Counted from the stretch's first letter, positions 36,031-45,019 are shown. The stretch is DNA of 64,000 nucleotides from Corticimicrobacter sp040137905 (GCF_040137905.1 NZ_JBEFDG010000058.1:34536-98535); one strand, 5' to 3'. The notes: generated by a model from the sequence alone, not told the origin. Numbers and translations are program-made.

Positions 36031-38064
36031 TCACATCCTCCAGGTCAGTCGCAGCCCTACCTCGCGCGGCGGGCTGTAGATGGTCACGAGACCGTTGAGA
36101 AAGCCGATCGCATCGTAGGTCCGGTCAGCCACGTTGTTGACGTACAGCGTCGCATCGACCGTATCGAACTGATAACCGGCACTGAGATTGACGATGCCGA
36201 ACCCGGCGCGGCGATAGTCATTCGCCGCATCCAGGTATACCTTGCCGGCTCCCTGCACCCTGGCCTGGGCATACCAGCCCCCGGCAGACTGGTAGCGCAG
36301 CCCGGCATAGCCGCTGAGCTGCGGCGAGAACGGATTGCGGTTGCCACCGTAATCGGCTGCACCATCCTGGAAGCGACGGAAGCGGCTCTGGTTGAATGCC
36401 AGCCCTGCCTGCAACTGCCAACCCCGATCCAGCCACAGCGACACATCGAACTCCGCCCCCAGCGACCGGCCGGATGCGGCATTGGTCATGAATACCTGGC
36501 CAGGCAGGCCCATCTGCTGTACCTGCATCTGGCGTATGGTCATGTAGTAGAGCGAGGCGCCATACTGCAGCCGTTCGTCAAACGCATGGCCCTTGGCACC
36601 CATTTCGAACGCCAGTACCTTTTCGGGATCGTAGTCGCGGTAAGCGGCCGGAGCGAACGCATTGAACCCCCCGGCGCGATAACCTTCGGAGACACTGGCA
36701 TAGAAAGCGGTCTGGGGCCGCCAGGCATAGTGAACGGCCAGCTTGGGCGAAAAACGGGTCCATCCACGCGACTGCCCACTTTCACCCGGCAGGTCGAAAT
36801 CCACGCTGCTGTGCTCGATCCGCCCGCCCGCCGTCACCGACCAGGCACCGCCGAGCGGTACGGTCCAGTGCGTGAACAGGGCCAACGTACGGCTTTTCTG
36901 GCGCGCCTCGGTACGCACCAGGGCCATCGGCGTCTTCTGGGCAAAACGCAGATCCTGGGTATCCCGGTCCAGGTAGAGGCCTGCCAGCCAGCTTGTCTTG
37001 CCTGCCGTGCCCTCAAGGCGCAATTCCTGCGACACGCCCTTGAAGTCATGGTCCCGGCCGATATGCATCATGTCGGCCGGCATGAAATCGGTATCCTGCT
37101 GCAAATCGTCCTTGTAGGTATTGCGCGCACTGATGGCACGCAGCCTGAGTCCCGACTCGAACTCATGGGCGACATCCAGCGACAGCGTGCGGGCACGGGA
37201 ACGGTTCCAGCCATCCGTGCCGGAGCGGACTTCGGCGCGTGGTGCCGACGGCGATCCCCACAGCGAAGCATCGTCATCGTAATCGGCCCGCGTATGGCGC
37301 AGCACCACGTCCGTGCGCACGCCGGGCGTCCAGCGCAGAACCAGCCTGCCGCTGCGGCGCAACTGCCCACCCAGCTCTTCATCACGATAAGTATTGTCGA
37401 TGAAACCATCCTGCCGGGTCACGCCACCGGCCACGCCGATATACAGGCTGTCTTCACTCACCGGGGTACTGACGTCGAACTGCAGGCCACGCCGGCCGTG
37501 GTTGCCCAGATTGCCGGACACCATGGCATATGGCTCATTGCCAGGCTTGCGAGTCTGGATACTGATCACGCCGGCCTCGGCATTGCGCCCGTACAGGGTG
37601 GACTGCGGCCCTTTAAGCACCTCGACCTGCTCCACGCCCAGCAGGGGATCGTCGAAACCCTGCGCGCGCAGGGTCGGCACGCCGTCCACCACCAGCGCCA
37701 CCGACGACGAAAAGGAGGTCACGTTGGCACTCAGCCCGCGCATCACCGGTGGCATCAGACCGGATTGTCCCATCGGCTGGAAACCGAGCCCGGTCATCAT
37801 GCCGGGCAAGGCATCCAGCCCCTGCGCACCCTCGGCCTGCAGGTCGTCACCGGAGATCACGGCAATGGCAGCAGGCACGTCCTGCAGCAGTTGATCGCGT
37901 TTCTGCGCACTCACCACGATAGGAGCCAGCGCAGCCGGCCCGGGCCTGTCCACCGATGCCGGCTGCGCCCACGTCGCCCGCCACGGCAACAAGGTACTGC
38001 AGCCACCCGCCGCCACCAGGATCGCAACGCCCACGCGCCGGCCCGGCCCAGCAAAAATATCCAT
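36031..38064 (-). CDS. TonB-dependent receptor (siderophore block 3)
   Basis: 677 residues with a long signal region ending near TWAQ (about residue 34). The plug has IVVSAQKRDQLLQDVPAAIAVI, RGLSANVT, VDGVPTLRAQG and EVLKGPQSTLYGRNAEAGVISI. The barrel ends in LRLTWRM rather than a terminal aromatic residue, a small departure from the usual C-terminus. First gene of the receptor-methyltransferase-permease operon, divergent from the AraC gene and sharing the Fur-like control region. Confidence 0.88.
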   Translation of the reverse strand: MDIFAGPGRRVGVAILVAAGGCSTLLPWRATWAQPASVDRPGPAALAPIVVSAQKRDQLLQDVPAAIAVISGDDLQAEGAQGLDALPGMMTGLGFQPMGQSGLMPPVMRGLSANVTSFSSSVALVVDGVPTLRAQGFDDPLLGVEQVEVLKGPQSTLYGRNAEAGVISIQTRKPGNEPYAMVSGNLGNHGRRGLQFDVSTPVSEDSLYIGVAGGVTRQDGFIDNTYRDEELGGQLRRSGRLVLRWTPGVRTDVVLRHTRADYDDDASLWGSPSAPRAEVRSGTDGWNRSRARTLSLDVAHEFESGLRLRAISARNTYKDDLQQDTDFMPADMMHIGRDHDFKGVSQELRLEGTAGKTSWLAGLYLDRDTQDLRFAQKTPMALVRTEARQKSRTLALFTHWTVPLGGAWSVTAGGRIEHSSVDFDLPGESGQSRGWTRFSPKLAVHYAWRPQTAFYASVSEGYRAGGFNAFAPAAYRDYDPEKVLAFEMGAKGHAFDERLQYGASLYYMTIRQMQVQQMGLPGQVFMTNAASGRSLGAEFDVSLWLDRGWQLQAGLAFNQSRFRRFQDGAADYGGNRNPFSPQLSGYAGLRYQSAGGWYAQARVQGAGKVYLDAANDYRRAGFGIVNLSAGYQFDTVDATLYVNNVADRTYDAIGFLNGLVTIYSPPREVGLRLTWRM

Positions 38065-38122
38065 AGATACCGTCCAAACAGAAAGAAGAAAGATCGCCCT
38101 CCTGCCGGAAAACGATCACTGC

Positions 38123-38151
38123 GGGACAGACGCCCGCCGTCTCTCTATAAT
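38123..38151 (+). promoter_or_regulatory. Sigma-70 promoter for the AraC gene
   Basis: -35 GGGACA (38123-38128), 17-bp spacer and a perfect -10 TATAAT (38146-38151). Transcription would start near 38158, just before the Fur-like box. Confidence 0.7.
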
Positions 38152-38161
38152 AGACAGCATC

Positions 38162-38183
38162 AATAATGAATATCATTCATATT
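38162..38183. promoter_or_regulatory. Fur-like box between divergent receptor and araC genes
   Basis: AATAATGAATATCATTCAT and the following ATT match the Fur pattern of NATWAT hexamers, with ATGAAT and ATTCAT as inverted arms around ATC. It lies just downstream of the araC -10 element, where a bound repressor would block initiation, and about 100 bp upstream of the receptor gene. This suggests iron repression of the block. Confidence 0.7.
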
Positions 38184-38186
38184 CGT

Positions 38187-39140
38187 ATGGCAACCGCATC
38201 CTTTCATATGCGAACCGCACAGGACGACGCCACCGGGCAGGAAGCAGGTCCGTGCCTCACGCGCACCTTGCCTGCCATCCAGGATTTCCGGCTGCTCTAT
38301 ACCGAGTATCGGCCGGATCGCGACCTGGCCGAGGCCAGCCGCCAGCAACCGATCCGCCCGCTCATGGTGCTGACATTCGGCCTGGAGGGAGAATCGGCTT
38401 TCCGCAACCGCAGCGGTACCGAGCTTGTCTTCAAGCCTGGTCATGCCACCCTGACGGCATTTCGCGCCAGCGATGGCGCACGACTCTACCAGGGCAAGCG
38501 TGCGGTCAGGCAACTGCGCATGATCGTGCCTCAGGATGCCCTGGCACAGTACTGCGAGCCAGGCACCGATATGCCGCTGCCCGACACGGACATCCTGCAA
38601 CTGTCGGCCAGGCCGTTGTCATCCAGTGATCACAACGCGCTCGAAGCACTGCTGTGCCAGGCCAGCCGGCCCCGGCCGGACCGACTGCAATTGCATATCC
38701 TGATGCTGCAGTTGCTGGCCGGGCAATTGCCGGTCGGACCTGCCGCCCTCGACTCGCAACGCCCCCTGGGGCAGCGCGAATTGGACCGTATCGACCTGGC
38801 CTACCGGTTGCTGGCAGAAGAGCTGGGCCAGCCCCTGTCGATCACGGCCCTGGCCGCCCGGGTCGGTCTCAACGTGAACAAGTTGCGCCAGGGATTTGCG
38901 GCACGCTTTCAGGCCAGCCCCGGACAGGTGCTGCTGATGCTGCGCATGCGCAAGGCGCAGGCGCTCCTGCAGGCCGGCTGCCAGGTCGCCGAAGCCGCCT
39001 ATGCCGTCGGGTACGGCCATCCCAGCAACTTCAGCGCCGCGTTCAGCCGATTCCACGGCTATCCGCCCAAATCGGTATTCAAGGCACCCCGCAGCAAGGC
39101 CGGCCTGATCCAGGTCAGCAGCCACTCAGAAACAAATTGA
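38187..39140 (+). CDS. AraC-family regulator of siderophore uptake (PchR-like)
   Basis: 317 residues. The C-terminal AraC double helix-turn-helix is clear: LSITALAARVGLNVNKLRQGF and EAAYAVGYGHPSNFSAAFSRFHGYPP. The N-terminal domain (to about 200) resembles PchR-type siderophore-sensing regulators. The frame opens at an ATG at 38166, but that codon lies inside the Fur-like box close to the predicted transcription start, so the ATG at 38187 (or 38208) is more likely. It probably activates the divergent receptor operon when ligand is present. Confidence 0.85.
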   Translation: MATASFHMRTAQDDATGQEAGPCLTRTLPAIQDFRLLYTEYRPDRDLAEASRQQPIRPLMVLTFGLEGESAFRNRSGTELVFKPGHATLTAFRASDGARLYQGKRAVRQLRMIVPQDALAQYCEPGTDMPLPDTDILQLSARPLSSSDHNALEALLCQASRPRPDRLQLHILMLQLLAGQLPVGPAALDSQRPLGQRELDRIDLAYRLLAEELGQPLSITALAARVGLNVNKLRQGFAARFQASPGQVLLMLRMRKAQALLQAGCQVAEAAYAVGYGHPSNFSAAFSRFHGYPPKSVFKAPRSKAGLIQVSSHSETN

Positions 39141-39172
39141 GCACCTGATGGCGCGATGTGCCCAATCGGCTG

Positions 39173-40741
39173 TCATAGACGGAATACGGCCAAGGTACGG
39201 GCCAGCCCGCCCGTATTCTGGCTCAACTGCTCGGCAGACTGCACGGTCGATCCCACCATGGCAGCATTGTGCTGCGTTACCTGATCCAGTTCCCCTACCG
39301 CCTGGTTGACCTGCTCGATGCCTGTAGTTTGCTCGTGCGCCACTGCGTGGATTTCTTCCATCGATCGATTCACCTGGGCTACGGAGGCCACAACCTGCCT
39401 GATGGCCTGGGCAACGGCCTCCATCTGCTGCACGCCATGGCCTATCTGGTCACTCGTCTGATTGATCAGATGCCGTATCTGGCGCGCCGCATCGGCACTG
39501 CGCTGCGCCAGCGCGCGAACTTCGTTGGCGACGATCGCAAATCCCTTGCCCTGCTCTCCTGCGCGAGCAGCCTCGACGGCAGCATTGAGCGCCAGGATAT
39601 TGGTCTGGGCTGCGATGCCTCCAATGACCTCGACAAACCGACCCATATGGGAAGATGACAGCGCGATATCCTGCATCACCTTGTCCACTTGTGTCACGGC
39701 TTCGCCCCCCTCATTCGCCAGCGCAGCACTGCGGCCACTTTCATGCAACACCGCCTGCACGCTCTCGAGCGACTGCTTGACCGTACGCGCCAGATGTTCC
39801 ATTGAACCTGCTGTTTCTTCCAGGCTGCCTGCCTGCGCTTCGGTCCGGGCGGAAAGGTCTCCGGCGTCATGCGCCAGGATGGCAGAAATCTGGCCAAAAC
39901 CGGCAATTTCTGCACGGGCATCCCCGATGACTGCCCGTAGATTGAGCTGTACCTGCCGCAAGCGCTCACTCAATTGTCCAACAGGATGCAAGCCATGCAC
40001 ATAGGATACCGGGCGCGTCAGATTGCAGATCATCAGGTCTCGCGCCAGCATATCCGCCTCTGCCAGGGGGCGTGTCAATACTCGGTCAAATCGCGACACC
40101 AGCAGCATGGCCACCATGAGCACCAATGCTGCATGTCCTGCCCACAGCCATGTCTGACCGCCACCGAGCCAGACCAGGATGCCGGGAAGCAGGGCCAGAG
40201 CCGTCAGGCCGGACACCAGGAAGGCCAGGCGCTGCGTCAGCGTCAGACGATGACGCTTGGCAAGCAGATTGCGCCAGCCCTTGTAGCGTACGTTGCCGCG
40301 GTGCAGATAAAAGGTGGAACGCCCGGACTCTCGCTCCACACGTATTTTCTCGTATAGCGCCTCCGCCGCCCGCACCTCATCTTCCGAGGGTTTGGTCCGC
40401 ACGGACATGTACCCCTTGGGTTTGCCTTTTTCCATGATGGGTGCCACATTGGCACGCACCCAATAGTAGTCGCCGTTCTTGCGCCGGTTCTTGACGATAC
40501 CCGTCCAGCCACGCCCACGTCCGACGGTTGCCCACATATCGTAAAAGGCTTCGGGCGGCATATCGGGATGCCTGATGATGTTGTGCGGCTGTCCGATCAG
40601 TTCATCGACGCTGTACCCTGCGATACGACTGAAGGCTGCATTGCAGTGTGTGATGACCCCCTTGGTGTCCGTCGTGGACATCAGCAGGTCATCTCCGGGG
40701 TAGGTGTACTCCGTGTTGGTAGTAGGCAGATTCACACGCAT
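39173..40741 (-). CDS. PAS-domain aerotaxis-type chemoreceptor (Aer-like)
   Basis: 522 residues. The start MRVNLPTTNTEY, a PAS domain (SRIAGYSVDELIG, NIIRHPDMP, NGDYYWVRANVAPI) and two adjacent membrane helices near 180-230 follow the Aer plan, with no periplasmic sensing domain. The signalling tip (GGIAAQTNILALNAAVEAARAGEQGKGFAIVANEVR, positions about 395-430) is intact. No CheR-binding tail. The PAS probably holds FAD and reports redox state. The ATG at 40741 is used; an in-frame upstream start adds 26 unmatched residues. Confidence 0.9.
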   Translation of the reverse strand: MRVNLPTTNTEYTYPGDDLLMSTTDTKGVITHCNAAFSRIAGYSVDELIGQPHNIIRHPDMPPEAFYDMWATVGRGRGWTGIVKNRRKNGDYYWVRANVAPIMEKGKPKGYMSVRTKPSEDEVRAAEALYEKIRVERESGRSTFYLHRGNVRYKGWRNLLAKRHRLTLTQRLAFLVSGLTALALLPGILVWLGGGQTWLWAGHAALVLMVAMLLVSRFDRVLTRPLAEADMLARDLMICNLTRPVSYVHGLHPVGQLSERLRQVQLNLRAVIGDARAEIAGFGQISAILAHDAGDLSARTEAQAGSLEETAGSMEHLARTVKQSLESVQAVLHESGRSAALANEGGEAVTQVDKVMQDIALSSSHMGRFVEVIGGIAAQTNILALNAAVEAARAGEQGKGFAIVANEVRALAQRSADAARQIRHLINQTSDQIGHGVQQMEAVAQAIRQVVASVAQVNRSMEEIHAVAHEQTTGIEQVNQAVGELDQVTQHNAAMVGSTVQSAEQLSQNTGGLARTLAVFRL

Positions 40742-40814
40742 GATTCGGATGCAGCAGGGAGGGAGAGAAAGCTGCAATTGTGATATGCATTCCCACTTCC
40801 ATACATTGACCGCA

Positions 40815-40850
40815 ATCAAAATACTTCATTGATTTAATTAATATTTTGAT
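40815..40850. promoter_or_regulatory. AT-rich inverted repeat upstream of the Aer-like gene
   Basis: ATCAAAATA (40815-40823) and TATTTTGAT (40842-40850) are perfect 9-bp inverted arms 18 bp apart in a strikingly AT-rich stretch, between pyrE and the chemoreceptor gene. It is a candidate regulator-binding site for the chemoreceptor promoter. Confidence 0.4.
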
Positions 40851-40904
40851 ACGTACAAATTACTTTCAGATCTGCCGGGAACCCTTGCCACGAAAGAAAT
40901 CGAA

Positions 40905-41576
40905 TCAAAGATCAATACCGTAGCGTGCGCGATACGCCAGGACGGCATCGCGATGCTCTGTAAAACGCGTGTCATCATCCAGCAGACTCAGGATATCCTC
41001 CAGCGAAGCGATGCTGACCACCGGAATACCGTACTGGCGCTCGACTTCCTGCACGGCGGAATAGGCCGCCAGCGCATCGTCCTTGCCCGCCCGTTCACGC
41101 CGGTCCATGGCAATCAGCACGGCCGCCGGCTCGGCACCGGCCGCACGGATGATATCGACCGATTCCCGCACCGAAGTACCGGCAGTGATCACATCGTCGA
41201 TGATGACCACGCGGCCCGTCAGCGGCGCGCCCACCAGCGTACCGCCTTCGCCATGATCCTTGGCTTCCTTGCGATTGAAGGCGAATGGCACGTCACGCCC
41301 TTGCAGGCCGACATGCCCGGCCAGCGCCACGGCCGTGGTCGCCGCCAGCGAAATGCCCTTGTAGGCAGGGCCGAACAGCATGTCGAACGAAAGACCGGAC
41401 TTGACCAGCGCATCTGCGTAGAACTGCGCCAGGCGACCGATGGAAGCGCCGCTGTTGAACAGTCCGGCATTGAAGAAATAGGGACTGACGCGACCGGACT
41501 TGGTCACGAAACTGCCAAACCGCAACACACCCTGATCCAGGGCAAAACGGACGAAATCACGACGAAAATCTGACAT
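40905..41576 (-). CDS. pyrE: Orotate phosphoribosyltransferase
   Basis: 223 residues starting MSDFRRDFVRFALDQGVL, the family start; an in-frame GTG 12 bp upstream is rejected. The PRPP loop VVIIDDVITAGTS and GPAYKGISLA are present. It makes OMP from orotate and PRPP in pyrimidine synthesis. Confidence 0.96.
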   Translation of the reverse strand: MSDFRRDFVRFALDQGVLRFGSFVTKSGRVSPYFFNAGLFNSGASIGRLAQFYADALVKSGLSFDMLFGPAYKGISLAATTAVALAGHVGLQGRDVPFAFNRKEAKDHGEGGTLVGAPLTGRVVIIDDVITAGTSVRESVDIIRAAGAEPAAVLIAMDRRERAGKDDALAAYSAVQEVERQYGIPVVSIASLEDILSLLDDDTRFTEHRDAVLAYRARYGIDL

Positions 41577-41643
41577 GGCGATATCCACGAAGCAAATGCG
41601 AAACCGCCATTATCGCCCAGCCGCCGCCACGTTCGGACGTGTT

Positions 41644-41967
41644 TCAGGGCTGGCGTACGGTAATGGCAATCACCACATACTTGCCGTCACGGCGTTCGGC
41701 CGTGAATGTCACCCGATCGCCCGGCTTGATCTGGCCGGCCAGTTCCGCGGGATCGGCCTGGTAGACCAGCGTCATGGCAGGCAGCTCCAGGACGGCAATC
41801 GCCTCGTGCTTGATGGTGATCTTGCCTTGCTGGGCGTCCGTGCGACGTACCTCGCCGCTGGCTGTCGCCTGCTGTGCCCAGGCCGTGCTAGCCGGCACCC
41901 ATGCAGCAACGCCCAGCAGTGACGCGGCAACAAGGCACGTCCATCCGCTCATCAGACGGGTCTTCAT
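41644..41967 (-). CDS. CusF-like periplasmic copper-binding protein
   Basis: 107 residues with a signal peptide ending near TAWAQ (about residue 32) and a CusF OB-fold: GEVRRTDAQQGKITIKHEAI, LPAMTLVYQ and IKPGDRVTF. Of the CusF metal ligands, the histidine (KHEAI) and first methionine (AMTL) are kept, but the stacking tryptophan is leucine and the second methionine is leucine, so metal binding may be weaker or different. An AAGGGG lies 8 bp before the ATG. No cusCBA genes are near. Confidence 0.8.
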   Translation of the reverse strand: MKTRLMSGWTCLVAASLLGVAAWVPASTAWAQQATASGEVRRTDAQQGKITIKHEAIAVLELPAMTLVYQADPAELAGQIKPGDRVTFTAERRDGKYVVIAITVRQP

Positions 41968-42018
41968 GATGCATTCCCCTTATTCGATGGAATCTCCTGC
42001 CGATTGTACCTGCTGCCT

Positions 42019-42038
42019 TGGCTGCCCCGTGGCAGCCA
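42019..42038. other. Stem-loop between divergent cusF-like gene and glpK
   Basis: TGGCTGCC, loop ccgt, GGCAGCCA: a perfect 8-bp stem in the 134-bp divergent gap, 63 bp upstream of the glpK ATG. Not followed by a T-tract, so a terminator is unlikely. Confidence 0.45.
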
Positions 42039-42101
42039 TGTCTTTGCGCTGCTTTCCTGCTATCGTTGCCGGATAACAGAACAAGGTGGAAGGAACGCGC
42101 C

Positions 42102-43592
42102 ATGACCTACCTGCTGGCCCTCGACCAGGGCACCTCCAGCTCCCGCAGCATCGTCTTCGACGAGCACGGCTACGCCGTGTCCAGCGCCCAGGCGGAGTTG
42201 CCCCAGCACTATCCCCAGCCGGCCTGGGTCGAGCATGATCCGCTCGATATCTGGCGCAGCCAACTCGAGACCGCCCGCCAGGCACTGCGCCAGGCCAGCC
42301 TGGACGCCAGCCGTATCCGCGCCATCGGTATCACCAACCAGCGCGAAACCACGCTGCTGTGGAATCGCCATACCGGCCAACCGCTGCATCGTGCCCTGGT
42401 CTGGCAGGATCGCCGTACCGAAGCCTTCTGCGCCGCACTGCGCGACCAGGGTCAGGCCCCTCTGATCCGGGAAAAGACCGGCCTGGTGCTCGATGCCTAT
42501 TTCTCGGCACCCAAGCTGCGCTGGCTGCTGGACAATGTCGCCGGTGCGCGGGAAGCCGCCGAACGTGGCGAACTGGCCTTCGGCACCATCGATACCTGGC
42601 TGATCTGGCAACTGACGCAAGGCCGGGTCCATGCCACCGATGTCAGCAATGCTTCGCGCACGCTGCTGTTCGATATCGAGCGCAACGACTGGAGCGACGA
42701 ACTGCTTGGCCTGTTCAACATCCCGCGCAGCGTGCTGCCCGAAGTCAGGCCCTCGGCTGCCGACTACGGCACGACTGCGCCGGAACTGTTCGGCCAGCCC
42801 ATCCGCATCGCCGGGGTCGCCGGCGACCAGCAAAGTGCCCTCTTCGGCCAGGCCTGCCACAAGCCAGGCCAGGTCAAGAATACCTATGGCACGGGTTGCT
42901 TCATGCTCATGCACACCGGCGACCAGCGGCATACGTCCAGGCATGGACTGATCACCACCCGCGCCGCCCAGCCCTCGGCCGATGCACAGTACGCTCTCGA
43001 AGGCAGCGTTTTCATCGGCGGTGCCGTCGTGCAATGGCTGCGGGATGGCTTGCGCTGCATCCGCGCCAGTACCGAGATCGAGGCGCTGGCCGCCAGCGTG
43101 CCCGACAGCGATGGCGTGGTGTTCGTGCCGGCCTTCGGCGGACTGGGTGCTCCCTACTGGGAACCCGAGGCGCGTGGCACCATCACCGGCCTGACGCGGG
43201 GTGCCACGGCGGCTCACATTGCCCGCGCAGCACTGGAAAGCATCGCCTTCCAGAGCACGGCCCTGCTGCGCGCAATGCGCCAGGACGCCGAACAGCAGGG
43301 CCTGGACATCCACGAACTACGGGTCGATGGTGGTGCCTGCGTCAACAACCTGCTGATGCAATTCCAGGCCGATCTGCTCGGCATCCCGGTGGTGCGTCCG
43401 GCCCACATCGAGACCACTGCGCTCGGTGCTGCCTATCTGGCCGGCATCGGCTCGGGGCTGTATCTCGACCTGGACACCATCGCCGCACGCTGGCGCACAG
43501 ATGCCGTCTTCACACCCGCCATGTCGCGAGACCAGGCCGAAGGCCGCATGGCTCAATGGGAACACGCCGTGCGCCAGGCGACGGCACGCTGA
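42102..43592 (+). CDS. glpK: Glycerol kinase
   Basis: 496 residues of the FGGY family: LALDQGTSSSRSIVFD, GITNQRETT, the ADP-binding KNTYGTGCF and GGLGAPYW are all present. It phosphorylates glycerol to glycerol-3-phosphate. The start is the ATG at 42102 behind an AAGGA; an upstream ATG adds 28 unmatched residues. glpF and glpD are not adjacent. Confidence 0.97.
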   Translation: MTYLLALDQGTSSSRSIVFDEHGYAVSSAQAELPQHYPQPAWVEHDPLDIWRSQLETARQALRQASLDASRIRAIGITNQRETTLLWNRHTGQPLHRALVWQDRRTEAFCAALRDQGQAPLIREKTGLVLDAYFSAPKLRWLLDNVAGAREAAERGELAFGTIDTWLIWQLTQGRVHATDVSNASRTLLFDIERNDWSDELLGLFNIPRSVLPEVRPSAADYGTTAPELFGQPIRIAGVAGDQQSALFGQACHKPGQVKNTYGTGCFMLMHTGDQRHTSRHGLITTRAAQPSADAQYALEGSVFIGGAVVQWLRDGLRCIRASTEIEALAASVPDSDGVVFVPAFGGLGAPYWEPEARGTITGLTRGATAAHIARAALESIAFQSTALLRAMRQDAEQQGLDIHELRVDGGACVNNLLMQFQADLLGIPVVRPAHIETTALGAAYLAGIGSGLYLDLDTIAARWRTDAVFTPAMSRDQAEGRMAQWEHAVRQATAR

Positions 43593-43607
43593 CCGGGAGA
43601 ACACGAT

Positions 43608-44375
43608 ATGGACATGAGCCAACTGGCCCTGACGGACAGCGTACTGCTGCTCGCCGCCGCATTGGCCGGCGGCCTGCTGAACGCCATCGCCGGCGGTGGC
43701 AGCTTCCTGACCTTCCCCGCACTGGTCTATATCGGCGTGCCGCCCGTCGCCGCCAACGCCACGGGCACGCTGGCGCTGCTGCCCGGCTACCTGTCGGCCA
43801 CCTATGCCTTTCGCAACCACATGGCCCCGCCACCGGGCATGTCCTGGCTCGGGGTACTGGGCATCTCGGCGCTGGGCGGCGGGCTGGGGGCTGCGTTGCT
43901 GGTCATCACGCCCGATGCCGGCTTCCAGCGTATCGTGCCCTGGCTCCTGCTGGTCGCCACCGTCGCCTTCGCGGCCAGTGACTGGCTGCTGGGGCGCATC
44001 TACCGGGCAGGTCGCGCAGTGCCGGCCGTGGTGGCCCGCGCCGTGCTGTTCGGCGTCACGCTCTATGGCGGTTACTTCAACGGTGGCGTCGGCATCCTGT
44101 TGCTGGCGGCCCTGGGCCTGGTGGGCATGCGTGACATGGGCATGGCCAATGGTGCCAAGAACCTGGTGTCATTCGTGCTGACCCTGATCGCCGTCATCCT
44201 GTACGCTCGGGCCGATGTGCTGGTCTGGTCCCTGGCCCTGCCGATGATGCTGGCCGGTATCGTCGGCGGCCTGCTCGGCGGTATCCTGGGACGCCGCCTG
44301 CCCCGACGGCTGGTGCGTGCCGTGGTCATCCTGACCGGTGCCATCATGACGGTAGTGTTCTTCCTGAAAGCCTGA
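43608..44375 (+). CDS. TSUP/TauE-SafE family anion permease
   Basis: 255 residues, about eight membrane helices. The two half-repeats carry GGLLNAIAGGGSFLTFPAL and YGGYFNGGVGILLLAALG, the family signature. TSUP proteins move sulfite, sulfoacetate or other organosulfur anions; substrate unresolved. It follows glpK by 15 bp and may be co-transcribed, although no functional link is obvious. Confidence 0.9.
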   Translation: MDMSQLALTDSVLLLAAALAGGLLNAIAGGGSFLTFPALVYIGVPPVAANATGTLALLPGYLSATYAFRNHMAPPPGMSWLGVLGISALGGGLGAALLVITPDAGFQRIVPWLLLVATVAFAASDWLLGRIYRAGRAVPAVVARAVLFGVTLYGGYFNGGVGILLLAALGLVGMRDMGMANGAKNLVSFVLTLIAVILYARADVLVWSLALPMMLAGIVGGLLGGILGRRLPRRLVRAVVILTGAIMTVVFFLKA

Positions 44376-44409
44376 AACACGATCGGTTTCACTCTCACGC
44401 GCCAGGCAA

Positions 44410-44437
44410 TTGACCCTTGCCCTGTGCGCAGTAGAAT
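44410..44437 (+). promoter_or_regulatory. Sigma-70 promoter of the cysteine-bearing secreted protein gene
   Basis: -35 TTGACC (44410-44415), 16-bp spacer and -10 TAGAAT (44432-44437), each one base off consensus, 33 bp before the ATG at 44471. Confidence 0.7.
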
Positions 44438-44470
44438 GAACGTCCACATGCTTCTGGAGCGTCAATCATC

Positions 44471-45007
44471 ATGCCGTTTCATACTCGACTGCCGCGTTCC
44501 ATGCCCTATCTGTTCGTGCCCGCCCTGCTGCTTGGCGGGCTTGCGCCAGCCGCCGCGCAGACTACCGGATCTACAGCAACCGCCGCCGCGCAGCGCGATG
44601 CCCAATACGAACAGGACGCCGCATATTGCCACCAGAACAGCCAAAGCGTCGACCTGCAGGCCTGCCTGCGGGAAGCCGCCACGATGCAGGCCGAGCGCAG
44701 GCGCAACGCCGCCTCGCCCGCCGCACCTGCGGCAGACAACGACAATCCTGATGTGTACATGCGCAATGCGCTGCGCCGCTGCCAGTGGCAACCCGCATCC
44801 GAGCGCGCGGCCTGCGAAGCCCTGATACGCAACCAGGGCGATGTGGCGGTACAGGGCAGCGTACTGGAAGGCGGCCAGATGCGGATGATCGCCATCCCGC
44901 AAGCCCCCCAGATGCCGACAGACCCACAGCAGGCCACCCCGGACGGCACGGCACCGTATCCGGTAGAAACGGACCGGGAGCCCTACGCGCGGCCGCTGCC
45001 GCGCTGA
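44471..45007 (+). CDS. Secreted protein with two cysteine pairs, unknown function
   Basis: 178 residues. A signal peptide (FVPALLLGGLAPAAAQ) ends near residue 30. The mature part is Ala/Gln-rich with four cysteines, in YCHQ, QACLREA, RRCQWQ and AACEAL, spaced as two pairs in predicted helices, then a Pro-rich tail. This suggests a small periplasmic helical protein with two disulfides. I do not recognise a named family. It converges on dsbC, 12 bp away, and has its own promoter. Confidence 0.7.
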   Translation: MPFHTRLPRSMPYLFVPALLLGGLAPAAAQTTGSTATAAAQRDAQYEQDAAYCHQNSQSVDLQACLREAATMQAERRRNAASPAAPAADNDNPDVYMRNALRRCQWQPASERAACEALIRNQGDVAVQGSVLEGGQMRMIAIPQAPQMPTDPQQATPDGTAPYPVETDREPYARPLPR

Positions 45008-45019
45008 TCCCGCCAGCGG

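Noticed and set aside
35794..38166. 790-codon plus-strand frame
   Set aside because: Antisense to the block 3 receptor; no signal or domain of its own.
42060..43313. 417-codon minus-strand frame
   Set aside because: Antisense to glpK; low-complexity composition typical of a shadow frame.
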